Shown in pieces: positions 31,429-40,888 of a stretch of DNA of 64,000 bases. A program made the position numbers and the translations under genes. The stretch covers positions 1 to 64,000 of the forward strand of contig NW_007360637.1 of NCBI RefSeq assembly GCF_000192795.1, in the 5' to 3' direction. Below the pieces are notes generated by a model. The model was not told the origin of the DNA and did not search any database. It saw only the letters and a program-made list of their open reading frames with translations. Source of the stretch: Vavraia culicis subsp. floridensis (taxonomy: Eukaryota > Microsporidia > Pleistophoridae). Each line of letters opens with the position of its first letter. Position 1 is the stretch's first letter.

Positions 31429-31541
31429 AGCAGTTCAAATAAAGCATTATGATTTTACCGGCACTATGTTTTCAATTTTAGCAGTTCAAGTAAAGCATTA
31501 TGATTTTACCGGCACTATGTTTTCAATTTTAGCAGTTCAAG
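31429..31541. repeat. 51-bp tandem repeat at the ZIP1 3' end
   Basis: Unit 31429-31479 is repeated at 31480-31530 with one visible difference (CAAAT/CAAGT), followed by an 11-base third start at 31531-31541. The first unit contains AATAAAG and begins at the base after the ZIP1 stop codon, so the repeat duplicates the probable 3' processing region. Confidence 0.93.
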
Positions 31542-32897
31542 AGTAAACAATAAGCTTATTTGCTCTTTAAGGCATTGTTAGCGATTGCAGAACCGCATTG
31601 GAGCGAAAACTCCGTTTTGCTGCCAATGCCTTTCCTCTTCACGATTTACCTAAAAAAGGCAGAACGTAAAAGCAAAGCAGTGCATAACATAGACTCCTAG
31701 CCAATGAAAAGGTGTTTATTTGAGTGTTGTGGTATGCGAGTAACGCACTTTAACAAAAAATATTTATGACTGGTCCTGAGCAATGGCAAAATTTACATGG
31801 TGTAAACAAAAAATTCGAAATTGCACCGCACCTGTTCTCAATTGGTAGCAAAACCATTTCTATGCTGTTACGCACATAGGACAGCAATCCTTTACATTGA
31901 TACGGTTCGATAAACCATCTTAATACCAAAAATTTTGATAGTAAACTGTTTCTGTAAAAGAAACGAATTTTCAGTGTTGTAGCCGAGAAATGAGAGCAAA
32001 CCAGAGGTAAGAAGGTCAAAATCGTAAAATTTGTTTAGCGTGCCGTTGATAAAGCTTTGTTGCAAATATCACTCATTAACAATTCTTCAAGTTGATACCT
32101 GCTCAACTAATGTAACGAGATCTGATAGTTTCCAATTTTGAGTGAATGATAAGAATTTGTGTTATAGAAGTTTTGGTGTGGTGTTAATTATGCTTATAAT
32201 TTTTAATCGTACTATTACCACGTTTATACGCCTCTACATTCTTTCCATGTAGGATTTTTACACAGCATGCATTCGGCATGGATTAAAAAAGGAATTGTTC
32301 AAAAAATGGTTCTTTTGTGATTTCAACACAACAAAAACGTTGTTAAATGTTTTTATGGTTGGTGCTGCCGAATTAGGCGAAATATCGGTGTATACCGTTG
32401 TGAACAAATGCAAGGTATGCTCTCGCAGGTGAACACTAGCTTTTTGACAAAGGACAAATCAACAAATCGGTAAATTCAGCACACACGCTCAAATATCGTA
32501 TTTTTATCTTTTCCACTAAATGTAACCGTTTGTCTCCGCTATAACATCTGTTAATAACGCGTTTTCCTGGTCTGCTGGGACTGACCGTGTCAAGCCGTAT
32601 TTTTTATTGGCGGATAACACACAACCTTGATCTCGTCCATCTCTTGTGCTGTACAAGGCATACTTTCACTGTATTATTGCATTGTATCAAACTCTACGAA
32701 TAATTCTGTGGGTGGTGTGCGATTTCCTCCGATGCCACCGGAATGTTTGCGAGTGCTACAATTCACGTACAGCCCTTCGTTCCCAGGAGACTTCGCTGGT
32801 ATACTACACTGTAAAAAACAGTGCAAGAGCACTTATGCAATCTGTGCTCACTTCATCGCGAACCTTTTGGTTTCATGTTATGTCGCTACGTGCCAAT
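31542..32897. other. Spacer with a structured element, before SNU114
   Basis: Holds the hairpin at 31571-31630 (separate entry). The SNU114 frame is open upstream to 32627, but the sequence before 32903 is unlike Snu114. A minus-strand frame at 31750-32019 is unsupported. Confidence 0.5.
31571..31630. other. Three-stem hairpin, possible structured RNA
   Basis: GGCATTG (31571-31577) pairs perfectly with CAATGCC (31624-31630). GCAGAAC (31587-31593) pairs with GTTTTGC (31614-31620) with one G-U pair. GGAG (31600-31603) pairs with CTCC (31610-31613) around a CGAAAA loop. The internal loop is 9 by 3 nucleotides, and a 6-nucleotide bulge lies on the 5' side. The shape recalls a snoRNA-type hairpin, but no H or ACA box was confirmed. 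Confidence 0.45.
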
Positions 32898-32901
32898 CCC
32901 C
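32898..32901 (+). promoter_or_regulatory. CCCC start signal of SNU114
   Basis: AATCCCCTATG places the start at 32903, one base after the C-run, inside a longer open frame. Confidence 0.6.
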
Positions 32902-32902
32902 T

Positions 32903-34798
32903 ATGAATCTTTCGGGTGAAAGCTCAGAGTACGATGAGTTCGGCAATAAAATCGAAAAAGAGATGGTAAATTCTTCCGAAACTACGTTTGAATCTATTTC
33001 TGACAGAATTGACCTTTTAAATAGCGATGAACCGATATACAAGGAACTAAAATCAAAGGTTTACGACATAGGTGCCTTTGAGAACGACTACTTTGATGCG
33101 ATCGCTGCAATACCAGACAGAATATTTAATGTTGTTGTTCTGGGGAGCAGCTCAAGCGGGAAAACAACTTTTATCGAGCACTTTAATACACGCGGTGCGT
33201 GCGACAGCACCGGAAATGCGTGTATCCGTACGCTTTACGAAAAGAAATTTGGTATCACCACACGAGTATCACCTAGCACCAATTTATACAGCGATTCACA
33301 CGGTAGGTCAAAGATAGTAACATTTATAGACACGCCCGGACACTGCGACTTCATTCGATTCAACACGGACTTGTTCAGGTGCACAGACAATTTTGTTCTC
33401 ACGGTGAGCATCACAGAGCCTTATTCCTTGTACTACGATTATATGCTCAGGAAGATGAGCGGCAACATTATTTTAGTGATAACAAAGGTTGATTTGGTCG
33501 TTGATCGCGGTGCAGAGTTCATATTGGAGAGAATAAAATACTACGAAAGACCAAGTTTTTCACATACTTTGTTGTCATCATCTAAGTTTAAATTTATAAC
33601 AGACGAGTTAGGCAAGGAGAACATTCGCACGATTTGCGAGTGTTACGCACAGGGAGTGGTACAAGAATCGCGAGAATCAAATTTTATTGACAAGTTGGTG
33701 TACAAATCTTTAGAAAATAGCTACAGCTTGGGATGTATTTACTTCAACCGACAATTGTACAGGCTGCAAATAGGCAGTACATTCGAGCAGTGCTCCTCTT
33801 CATTTTTGGTTAATATAAGGCACAGTGTTGTTTCTCTGCGTATGACAAATCTCAACATTCCGTTCTACGTAAGATGTGAGCCACATAAACCGGATCAGAG
33901 GTTTCAGAAATTCCCTGTATCTGTGATGATAAAAGTGAAGCTGCTTCCGGTTGAAGAAACGCGGTGCATATTCGTCAACAGTCGCATCAAACTCGTGCAG
34001 GCACCGGCGGGTGAAGAACTGGTGGTAATTGAAGGTCCCGGTGAGCGCTATCTCGACCATATGCTGTGGGAGATTAGAAATACTATGAATGTTGATTTCA
34101 CAGTTGTTTCTGTTTTTTGCACGTACTACGAATCGTTAGATTGGGGACAGGGAGCAAATGTAGAGCAGAAATGCACACAAAGGAGCAAAGCGCAGAACGG
34201 CGATTCGCCATCCACAATTGTATTATCGCCGCAGGAAAATAAAAAGATAAGATTAAAGCGGATATCAACATTTGAATGCTTTTACAGTGCGAATAACAGT
34301 GTTTTACTCCGTGGAGATAGGGAAAATAGAAAGAAGCGGTGCAAAGTACTAGACCTGCTCTCCAGAGGTGTTGCAAACATGGCCGGCATCGTTAATCTGA
34401 GCATCGAGCTTGACGCAAACGAAGACGACCAGAAAATTGCGAGAGAAATAACAAGTAGCTTTGAGGCACACAGCAGAATAATTTACATTTACACCTACAA
34501 AATTCACGTGGTACTGAAGGAAACGCATTTGGAATCGTTTGAGCGCGTTGTTCAGCGCAGGAGAATCAAGAAAATACGAAGAACGTACGTAGGTGCACTG
34601 GATGTCTATCTCGTAGTGGGTACTGTCGATGCGATCGAAAGTTTGGGAATTGAAAGCGATTTATCGTTGTGTGGACGTGGTGAGATCAGAGTTAATATGT
34701 TAGCTCATAGATGTATACAGCTAAGTGAGCGTAAAGCCAAGAGAGTGCTTAAATTAACAGAGGAGCTATTGAACGTAGAGAATGGAGCTGAGAAATAG
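32903..34798 (+). CDS. SNU114: U5 snRNP GTPase SNU114 (EFTUD2), shortened
   Basis: EF-2-like GTPase that controls spliceosome activation and disassembly with Prp8 and Brr2. The N-terminal YDEFGNKI (residues 10-17) is the Snu114 signature. The G domain has G1 GSSSSGKT (81-88), G3 DTPGH (143-147) and G4 TKVD (194-197, in place of NKVD). EF-2 type domains follow (PFYVRCEPHKPDQRF; GEELVVIEGPGERYLDHML, like the GE.Hld motif; and a C-terminal ANMAGIVNLSIELDAN region). The length is 631 residues against about 970-1000 in yeast and human. The H after the first glycine of G1, common in EF-2-like GTPases, is replaced. Confidence 0.85.
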   Translation: MNLSGESSEYDEFGNKIEKEMVNSSETTFESISDRIDLLNSDEPIYKELKSKVYDIGAFENDYFDAIAAIPDRIFNVVVLGSSSSGKTTFIEHFNTRGACDSTGNACIRTLYEKKFGITTRVSPSTNLYSDSHGRSKIVTFIDTPGHCDFIRFNTDLFRCTDNFVLTVSITEPYSLYYDYMLRKMSGNIILVITKVDLVVDRGAEFILERIKYYERPSFSHTLLSSSKFKFITDELGKENIRTICECYAQGVVQESRESNFIDKLVYKSLENSYSLGCIYFNRQLYRLQIGSTFEQCSSSFLVNIRHSVVSLRMTNLNIPFYVRCEPHKPDQRFQKFPVSVMIKVKLLPVEETRCIFVNSRIKLVQAPAGEELVVIEGPGERYLDHMLWEIRNTMNVDFTVVSVFCTYYESLDWGQGANVEQKCTQRSKAQNGDSPSTIVLSPQENKKIRLKRISTFECFYSANNSVLLRGDRENRKKRCKVLDLLSRGVANMAGIVNLSIELDANEDDQKIAREITSSFEAHSRIIYIYTYKIHVVLKETHLESFERVVQRRRIKKIRRTYVGALDVYLVVGTVDAIESLGIESDLSLCGRGEIRVNMLAHRCIQLSERKAKRVLKLTEELLNVENGAEK

Positions 34799-35571
34799 GA
34801 AATCTTAAATTTGATCAAACGATTGAGATGGTCGTGTTGGTGGCCGTTGACAACGAATAAATAATTTTGTTCTTCTACCGTTAGAATGCTGAGAAATTCT
34901 TTGAATTGACTTCCAAGGATTGGCACGATGTTCTCAACATGTCCATAGGCGTTCTATGAAACAAAAAATCATTTTTGTGTTGAGCATGCTGTTCATAAGC
35001 TCAATATCAAGACGAATGTTTGTATTTCCTGCGTGCTGATGGCAATTCGGCAGTATGGTTTGCGTATAGGAACAAACTTATCGGAGAATGCTTGTATTGC
35101 CTTCACATAAAAATATAAATGCTTCAAATGAGATCAGCATAAGGCTTTATTTGCTTGATTGGTTTTGTTCTGCACCATCAGGACATATGAGCTCTTGCCA
35201 ATATTTCTAAGCTGATATTGAACAATTGTTCAATATCTTACCAAAGTGATGATTATCACTGTGTAACGTATTTCTCTTCGAAAGGAGAAGTTCTACAACC
35301 ATAAATATCGTATTACTGGTCAAAGCCCCCTTTACATGTCCTGGTGAACACAACACATACATTCTTTCCAACGTTTTTATCTTCTATTCATGTTCTGAGT
35401 TGGAAACGATGAGCGTTAGAAATGTAGATTTTGCTGCGAATTGTTACCGAAAAAGTATTAAATGGATGAAATAATCATTTATTCGTTATTTCAGAGAATC
35501 TCTCCTCTGATTTGTCAGTTTTTTGTTGATTATAGGAGAGAACATATAAATGTTGACCGTGTATCTGGAGC
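34799..35571. other. Spacer before ZIP-like gene 2
   Basis: A CCCCC run at 35327-35331 precedes an ATG at 35337 that is followed by a stop after three codons. A 76-codon frame (35462-35692) overlaps the ZIP-like gene in another frame and is not recognised. Confidence 0.5.
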
Positions 35572-36339
35572 ATGTACAGAAATTATCTTCCGGTCATACT
35601 CTTTCTGTTCCATTTGGTTTCCACCATGCTATTTCCGAATCCAAGACGGCAAAAGATCAACTATTTTCTTCAGTATTTTGCTCGTGGAATGATTCTTAGC
35701 ATGATGGTCGTGTGCATGCTACCAGGCATCTTCAAAAGCAGTTCGTTCTTGCCGATAGCATGCACATTTTTGCCGTTTATACTGCTGAGTCTGTTTGAAC
35801 GAATATCAGCGAAAAGCGAGAGTATGAGTGAAGCAGAAAGATCTACTTTCATGAAGAAACTGAGCCGCAGACAGAACATAATATTTGTTCTTGCGGTTCT
35901 TCTCCACACACTAAGCGATACGATTTGCATTATGGACGTGCCTGACATCAACCTGCTGAAGTCTATGGTGGGATATGGCATACAGAAATTCTTGGAGTCG
36001 TCGCTGATCGCAATATTTATCCATTTAACCGAGATCAGAATGCCACTCACCTATTCAATCGTATACATGTACGCATTGAGTGCTCCAGTAGGAGCACTGC
36101 TGGGTATGTACACTCGAGGACATACATCGGTAAACTGTGCAGATCTCAAATGTGGTCTGACGGGAGTGTCGTTCGGTCTGCTATTTTTTAACTTTGTCAG
36201 CGAATTGTTGTCAGGAGGCATCCATCACCAGGATGTTTTACACGGGAAGTATGATAGCATGGGTCTACTTGCATACGGATTAGGATTTTTTGCTATGACT
36301 GTTGCGGGATATTCGTTCACAGTTTTATCGAAGGTTTAA
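35572..36339 (+). CDS. ZIP-like protein 2 with altered metal-site motifs
   Basis: The 255-residue polytopic protein aligns in order with the two other ZIP proteins of the window (first span PVILFLFHLVSTMLF; then ARGMILSMMVVCMLPGIF). In span 4 HSLFEGL becomes HTLSDTI, keeping His but replacing Glu with Asp and Gly with Thr. In span 5 the metal-binding His of HKxxE becomes Gln (QKFLESSLIAIFIH), although Glu remains. It lacks the His-rich loop. It may be a non-transporting paralogue or one with changed specificity. The ATG at 35572 has no C-run. An alternative ATG at 35626 would remove most of the first span. Confidence 0.7.
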   Translation: MYRNYLPVILFLFHLVSTMLFPNPRRQKINYFLQYFARGMILSMMVVCMLPGIFKSSSFLPIACTFLPFILLSLFERISAKSESMSEAERSTFMKKLSRRQNIIFVLAVLLHTLSDTICIMDVPDINLLKSMVGYGIQKFLESSLIAIFIHLTEIRMPLTYSIVYMYALSAPVGALLGMYTRGHTSVNCADLKCGLTGVSFGLLFFNFVSELLSGGIHHQDVLHGKYDSMGLLAYGLGFFAMTVAGYSFTVLSKV

Positions 36340-36891
36340 TTAAATGCCCGATTTTTGATACAACTAACAAAGTTTTGGCATCACCAATTAACAACGCCGT
36401 GATTTGTGGTTCCAGTGGGCCAGAAAAGTTTGCTTGGTTGTTTGAATGGCATGGTTTGATATGCGGCAAATAAGTGACTTTTATTAAAGAAATAGTAATT
36501 TACAGTTATAATAGGGAAGTTCAACTTTGCAATTCAAGTTATTACCAGTAGCTTCAACCAGCCGTTTTTCAGAAGGAGGCTAATCAGATTTTTTTACATC
36601 ATAGACATCAAATCACGTTTAAGGTTTTGTAAAATATTTTATCTGCCAGTAATACGCTGTAAATGTAGAAATGCTTTGGTAAGCATTGGTTGTTTGCTAT
36701 AATTTGTAACTAAACTGTATTAACATTTTAACTCTTGCGAAGTGCCATTAGCTTGTGCTGCGTTTAGTAAGGATAGAGGCTGAGTACGTTTTTGCAGTCC
36801 AGCTAAGCAAATTCTTTGATACTCTTTAACATCTGTAATTGCAGTTTTAGTTTACACATCGCCAGAGTGTAATTTTTGAGAATCCGATTTA
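36340..36891. other. Spacer before the 739-residue orphan
   Basis: AT-rich, no supported gene. A minus-strand frame at 36803-36994 overlaps the next start and is unsupported. Confidence 0.55.
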
Positions 36892-36895
36892 CCCC
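36892..36895 (+). promoter_or_regulatory. CCCC start signal of the 739-residue orphan
   Basis: TTTACCCCATGG, with the C-run touching the start codon at 36896. Confidence 0.6.
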
Positions 36896-39115
36896 ATGGA
36901 CATCCATCGGAAAATATTTATTGCCTACAAAAAAAGCAAAAAGTTCCCTTTGCTCTTGGAAATCTACAAGTCGCTTAATATCAGGATCCCGCACTACTTA
37001 TCTCACGTATACATCAAGAACCATTACAACAGCATGGAAGACTCGTTTATCAGGCTGCTGGAAAAGAGCACAATACAAAAATACTTCCGTAGCATGCTCT
37101 CCACGTATTCAAAAATGCTTGTAAGTGCTGATGTACCACGAATCGTTTTGATACTGAGCAACATGTGCTATATCTTTGAACAGGATCTTGTTTTAAACGA
37201 AATAGATGAAGGTAGAATATACAGAATCGTGATGGAATTGACCGATAGATTCTTTTACGAGGATACGTTAGAGGTGAGTGAACGAGCTGGCGTTAAAACC
37301 ACAGATGAATTGAAGTTTTGGTTGCTCCGGCTTTTGAAAAATATTAGGATATACTTTCACGATGAAAGAGAATTCTTGATTTTGAAGTATCTTGACAATT
37401 GGGATGAAAATGACACTTCAAAGCTACACAAATATTTGAAAGACGATCTTTCAGATAATTTAGCACTCCTTCACAAAGTGCTGATGCAAGATAACACGTA
37501 TTTCGATCCTGAAATATACGCAATGCTGGTATCACTGTACAAAGAAAGGATATTCGGGCAGGATAACATGTTTAATCAGCAGTTCTTCGATAGTCTTGTT
37601 CTAAAGGATAATATGAATGGCAAATATAGGAATTTACACCATATTAAAACGGAAAAAGAGATGAACAAGCCGAGGTCGTCGTGTAACAGGCACATAAAAT
37701 TGATGATGAGACAGAAATTTACTAAAAAAATGAACTATCGCATTCTCCAAGATTGTATCGAATTAATTCAAAAACGGTATGGATTGAACAGAATACCTGA
37801 ACTGGCTCGATATAGCATAGAAAATCTTCGGTCGATCGGCGAGAATCGGATCGAAGAATACATAGCCGAAAATAGAACAGCGATCATTGAGGATTTGAAT
37901 GTTAATAAGGTTGAAATCTTAGCGAAGGTTCTCCGAACAGATAACTTTACCAGGTCGATAGTTTTTGACTTATTTGATGTAAAGAAAACCGTTAAAAAAA
38001 ATTACAATGAGTTGATAAGCTCTGCATCACAGGCAGTAAGTGATTCTGAACTAAAAATTACCGATCAAACTGCAATTACCAAAGAATACCACGGTATTAA
38101 AACGTATCAATTCATTGAAAATATTGGTGTGGGCAACTACGAAGTAGTGGATAACAAAAAATTGGGAACGGTCGATAGTTTGCCGACGAGCTTCGGGTCA
38201 GATACGAGTATAAACGATCTCAATAATTTGCTTTTATTTAACAATGTAAAACGGCTTGCCATCCGAGTAGATTACGATTATGGAGTGATAAGAAAGATAT
38301 TTAACATTCATAAATCCGTAAAGATAACAGGAGTGTTGCTAGAGGGATCCATCAATTTTGATTATTTAATACTTTTGAATGACGCGGTAACCAGTAAAAT
38401 TCTGCGAAGGAAGAGTCTGAATGGGTTGTTTTATAAACTATTGTACAGCGAATTAACGGGAAAATCATTGGTATTAAAATACAGAATTCTTGGTTCGTTG
38501 GTTCAGCAGTACAGAGAAATGGACGTTTTTATCGTAGAGAACAATTTACATGACGTGGAACAGAGAGGAATAAAAAAATTGAGTGGTAAGAACGGGAACA
38601 TCCAGAAGAAGGCAGCAAATGATAAAAAAATGTACAAAAGAACCGATAATTTGGATATAAACGAAGATAATACTGAAATATTATCTGTCAAAATATGGGA
38701 TGAGGTGCAGGTGTTCGAGATCGAGGAGATCCCTTACATTTTGGAACTACTAATCGCATGTATAAATAATACAAAGAAAGGCTTTCTACTTCGTAGGATA
38801 GAGGCGAAAATAGAACATTACATATCGCTGCACAGTTGTTATTTTTATGGGAGAGACATGAATTTGTTCTTTAAATTTCTTGAAAGTATCCTACGATACG
38901 ATCTGAGAAACAAGAAATTGCTGTCTAGAATATTTGATTTTCTCCTAGAATATGAACAGGAAGAGATATTGAATGTACTTTACGAGCACAATCGTACGTT
39001 TTTTCTGTACTTATGTGCAGGCATTTATAAAATAGACAACTATACGACACCGAATAGCATTATTTGGGATGATAAACATAGAAAAATACTATATCGTGTT
39101 CTTGAGTCACACTGA
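36896..39115 (+). CDS. Large orphan protein, 739 residues
   Basis: Not recognised. The frame is fully open and strongly protein-like, with a CCCC signal touching the ATG, so the gene is real. The sequence is charged and helix-rich throughout, with no membrane segment, signal peptide or metal-binding motif. A Lys/Asn-rich linker lies near 550-590 (KLSGKNGNIQKKAANDKKMY). The N-terminal 230 residues and the C-terminal 130 are helical and regular, like alpha-solenoid scaffold proteins (nucleoporins, APC or CCR4-NOT type subunits), but no family signature was seen, so this is only a structural impression. Confidence 0.75.
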   Translation: MDIHRKIFIAYKKSKKFPLLLEIYKSLNIRIPHYLSHVYIKNHYNSMEDSFIRLLEKSTIQKYFRSMLSTYSKMLVSADVPRIVLILSNMCYIFEQDLVLNEIDEGRIYRIVMELTDRFFYEDTLEVSERAGVKTTDELKFWLLRLLKNIRIYFHDEREFLILKYLDNWDENDTSKLHKYLKDDLSDNLALLHKVLMQDNTYFDPEIYAMLVSLYKERIFGQDNMFNQQFFDSLVLKDNMNGKYRNLHHIKTEKEMNKPRSSCNRHIKLMMRQKFTKKMNYRILQDCIELIQKRYGLNRIPELARYSIENLRSIGENRIEEYIAENRTAIIEDLNVNKVEILAKVLRTDNFTRSIVFDLFDVKKTVKKNYNELISSASQAVSDSELKITDQTAITKEYHGIKTYQFIENIGVGNYEVVDNKKLGTVDSLPTSFGSDTSINDLNNLLLFNNVKRLAIRVDYDYGVIRKIFNIHKSVKITGVLLEGSINFDYLILLNDAVTSKILRRKSLNGLFYKLLYSELTGKSLVLKYRILGSLVQQYREMDVFIVENNLHDVEQRGIKKLSGKNGNIQKKAANDKKMYKRTDNLDINEDNTEILSVKIWDEVQVFEIEEIPYILELLIACINNTKKGFLLRRIEAKIEHYISLHSCYFYGRDMNLFFKFLESILRYDLRNKKLLSRIFDFLLEYEQEEILNVLYEHNRTFFLYLCAGIYKIDNYTTPNSIIWDDKHRKILYRVLESH

Positions 39116-39297
39116 ACAGACATGATGCGTTCAATAATGTGTTGCTTAGATGTTAGTAGCGCATCGATCCCGTGATGTCGTTCAAAGCTTCACAATAAAA
39201 TATATGAGCTCCTATCCTTGATGCCATCAATCCATTTAGCTTTTATTGAGGCGATTACAAGTGCATCGTGTCTGAGATATTTGTGGTAAAAGCTACC

Positions 39298-39615
39298 ATG
39301 TACGGGCTTTATGCCTTGTATGTGTTAGAGAACCATGGTATACGCACTATATTATCAAATTTGAGCGTTAAAATTGCTAAATCATCAGTTCTTCATACGA
39401 GCACTGAACAAAATGTTCCTCTTGAGTGTAACTATGCTGTGTCATTTATGGCTTCACAGTTTAACAGAAACGCGTTGATCATCGTTTACCAAAATTTTCA
39501 ATGTATCAGGATTTTCCCGATCGATCTCATGAAGCACGAAATTGATGAATTATCTAATCTGCGAAGCATATTTTTGTTTTACTTCAACTTTCAGGTGCAC
39601 ATGCGTATAATTTAG
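39298..39615 (+). CDS. Doubtful small ORF, 105 residues
   Basis: The frame opens at a GTG (39268); its first ATG is at 39298. The product is hydrophobic-aromatic with no recognised domain and no start signal nearby. It may be chance or a decayed gene. Confidence 0.2.
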   Translation: MYGLYALYVLENHGIRTILSNLSVKIAKSSVLHTSTEQNVPLECNYAVSFMASQFNRNALIIVYQNFQCIRIFPIDLMKHEIDELSNLRSIFLFYFNFQVHMRII

Positions 39616-39736
39616 TAATCCTGAATCTTTTTTAGACGAGCGGGTACATCAACATAATCACAGTGTTTGTGTGAACAAATGAACAATCAGCGGTAAAAAC
39701 ACCTGAAGAACGTGATAAACGTTATTAAAAGCCAAT

Positions 39737-39871
39737 AATTAGCACTAAACAGTTTGTTTGGTTCATCTAACAAATATGTGTGAGCTCAAAAGTGCTAATT
39801 ATCAGTTAATATTCCCTAGTATTTGCAGATAGTGCTCATTTTTACCAAATGAGTAGTTTAATGTGCTAATT
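39737..39871. promoter_or_regulatory. Repeated GTGCTAATT motif upstream of the cyclin-like gene
   Basis: GTGCTAATT occurs at 39792-39800 and 39863-39871, and inverted (AATTAGCAC) at 39737-39745, all within 200 bases of the cyclin start. A variant AGTGCTCATTTTTACC lies between. A protein-binding role is inference. Confidence 0.3.
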
Positions 39872-39920
39872 TTCATGTTTTGCTGTAATAAACTCTGTTT
39901 AGGGTTAGTAGTGTTTGCAT

Positions 39921-39925
39921 CCCCC
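39921..39925 (+). promoter_or_regulatory. CCCCC start signal of the cyclin-like gene
   Basis: The five-C run lies four bases before the ATG at 39930 and outranks an in-frame TTG at 39915. Confidence 0.55.
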
Positions 39926-39929
39926 TCAT

Positions 39930-40799
39930 ATGCTCCATTACACTATTACAGAAGAATACTACAAGGTGAAACTGCTGATAAATTCAGATGACATATGCGA
40001 TTTTATGGAACTTTCTAAGGCACTGGCACTCCAAAGGAACACCTTCATTGTATCGGTGAGCATGTTTTACAAGGTGCTTGTCTGTAGACCAGAAATGAAA
40101 GGCAATGTTCTAAAATGCGCTGTTATTCTCTTATCATGCAAGATAATGGAAAACTTTCGAGGGCTTTCGTTCGTTGTCGAGGCAGCAGGGAACCATTTCA
40201 ACGTTGAGCCTGACAGGGATGATATAACTCTCATGGAAATGGATATTTCTGAAATGTTAAACTTTGATTATAAATACGTTGATTATTACACTTACTGTGG
40301 GTCTAAGACGCTGTTAATAGCACGAGATAAGAGCATGTTGGTCTATGTATTCTCATTTCTAACTGATTGTTGTTTTTTGCCTTTGCTGACGTTCTTTAGA
40401 AAAAAAGATGTTGTTTTTGCCTGTATTTTTCTGGCCTTGAAGGTTTTAAAGTCTGACATCTTTAAATGTGGAGAAAACGCGGGGCCTGGCATTGACCAAG
40501 AGGTAGCTGCAGCAATGACTTTAGGTATGAAAATATCTACGGACGAAAGCAGTTTAGACAGCACACCTGTTATACAGGATATCGCGATCGAAAATAAGAG
40601 AAGAAAGCTTTTTTACAAAAACACGAGAAAAGCACACAAACTGAAGGAAAAGCTCTTTAAAAAATACCGGCCGCATTTACGGGTCGAGCCAGAGTTTCTT
40701 CATGACTTAGAAATGGCATTCAAAGGATTTGAGTACTCAGCCGTGGAAATACACTTCATTTGTAAGGAATTACTTGATTTTTACGCAAAAATGCTTTGA
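39930..40799 (+). CDS. Cyclin-fold protein
   Basis: The 289-residue product contains a cyclin-box-like helical region near residues 20-75 (NTFIVSVSMFYKVLV, then VLKCAVILLSCKIMEN), matching the pattern of cyclin helices 1-3. The segment with EMDISEMLNFDYKYVDYY is like the LExEILxxLxFD helix 5. A second repeat may lie near 130-175 (FRKKDVVFACIFLALKVLK). A basic tail follows near 215-255. Transcriptional cyclins (C, K, T, L or H types) fit best, but the subtype cannot be assigned. AATAAATCA sequences follow the stop. Confidence 0.68.
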   Translation: MLHYTITEEYYKVKLLINSDDICDFMELSKALALQRNTFIVSVSMFYKVLVCRPEMKGNVLKCAVILLSCKIMENFRGLSFVVEAAGNHFNVEPDRDDITLMEMDISEMLNFDYKYVDYYTYCGSKTLLIARDKSMLVYVFSFLTDCCFLPLLTFFRKKDVVFACIFLALKVLKSDIFKCGENAGPGIDQEVAAAMTLGMKISTDESSLDSTPVIQDIAIENKRRKLFYKNTRKAHKLKEKLFKKYRPHLRVEPEFLHDLEMAFKGFEYSAVEIHFICKELLDFYAKML

Positions 40800-40888
40800 C
40801 AGGACCGACCAACACGCGATGAAACATATCATTTGAGTATTAATGAACATATTTTATCATAAATATCAATAAATCAACCACTGAGCAA

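Larger units (their letters stand above)
39116..39929. other. Spacer before the cyclin-like gene
   Basis: Contains a weak plus-strand frame (39268-39615), three GTGCTAATT-type motifs between 39737 and 39871, and the C-run at 39921-39925. Confidence 0.5.
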
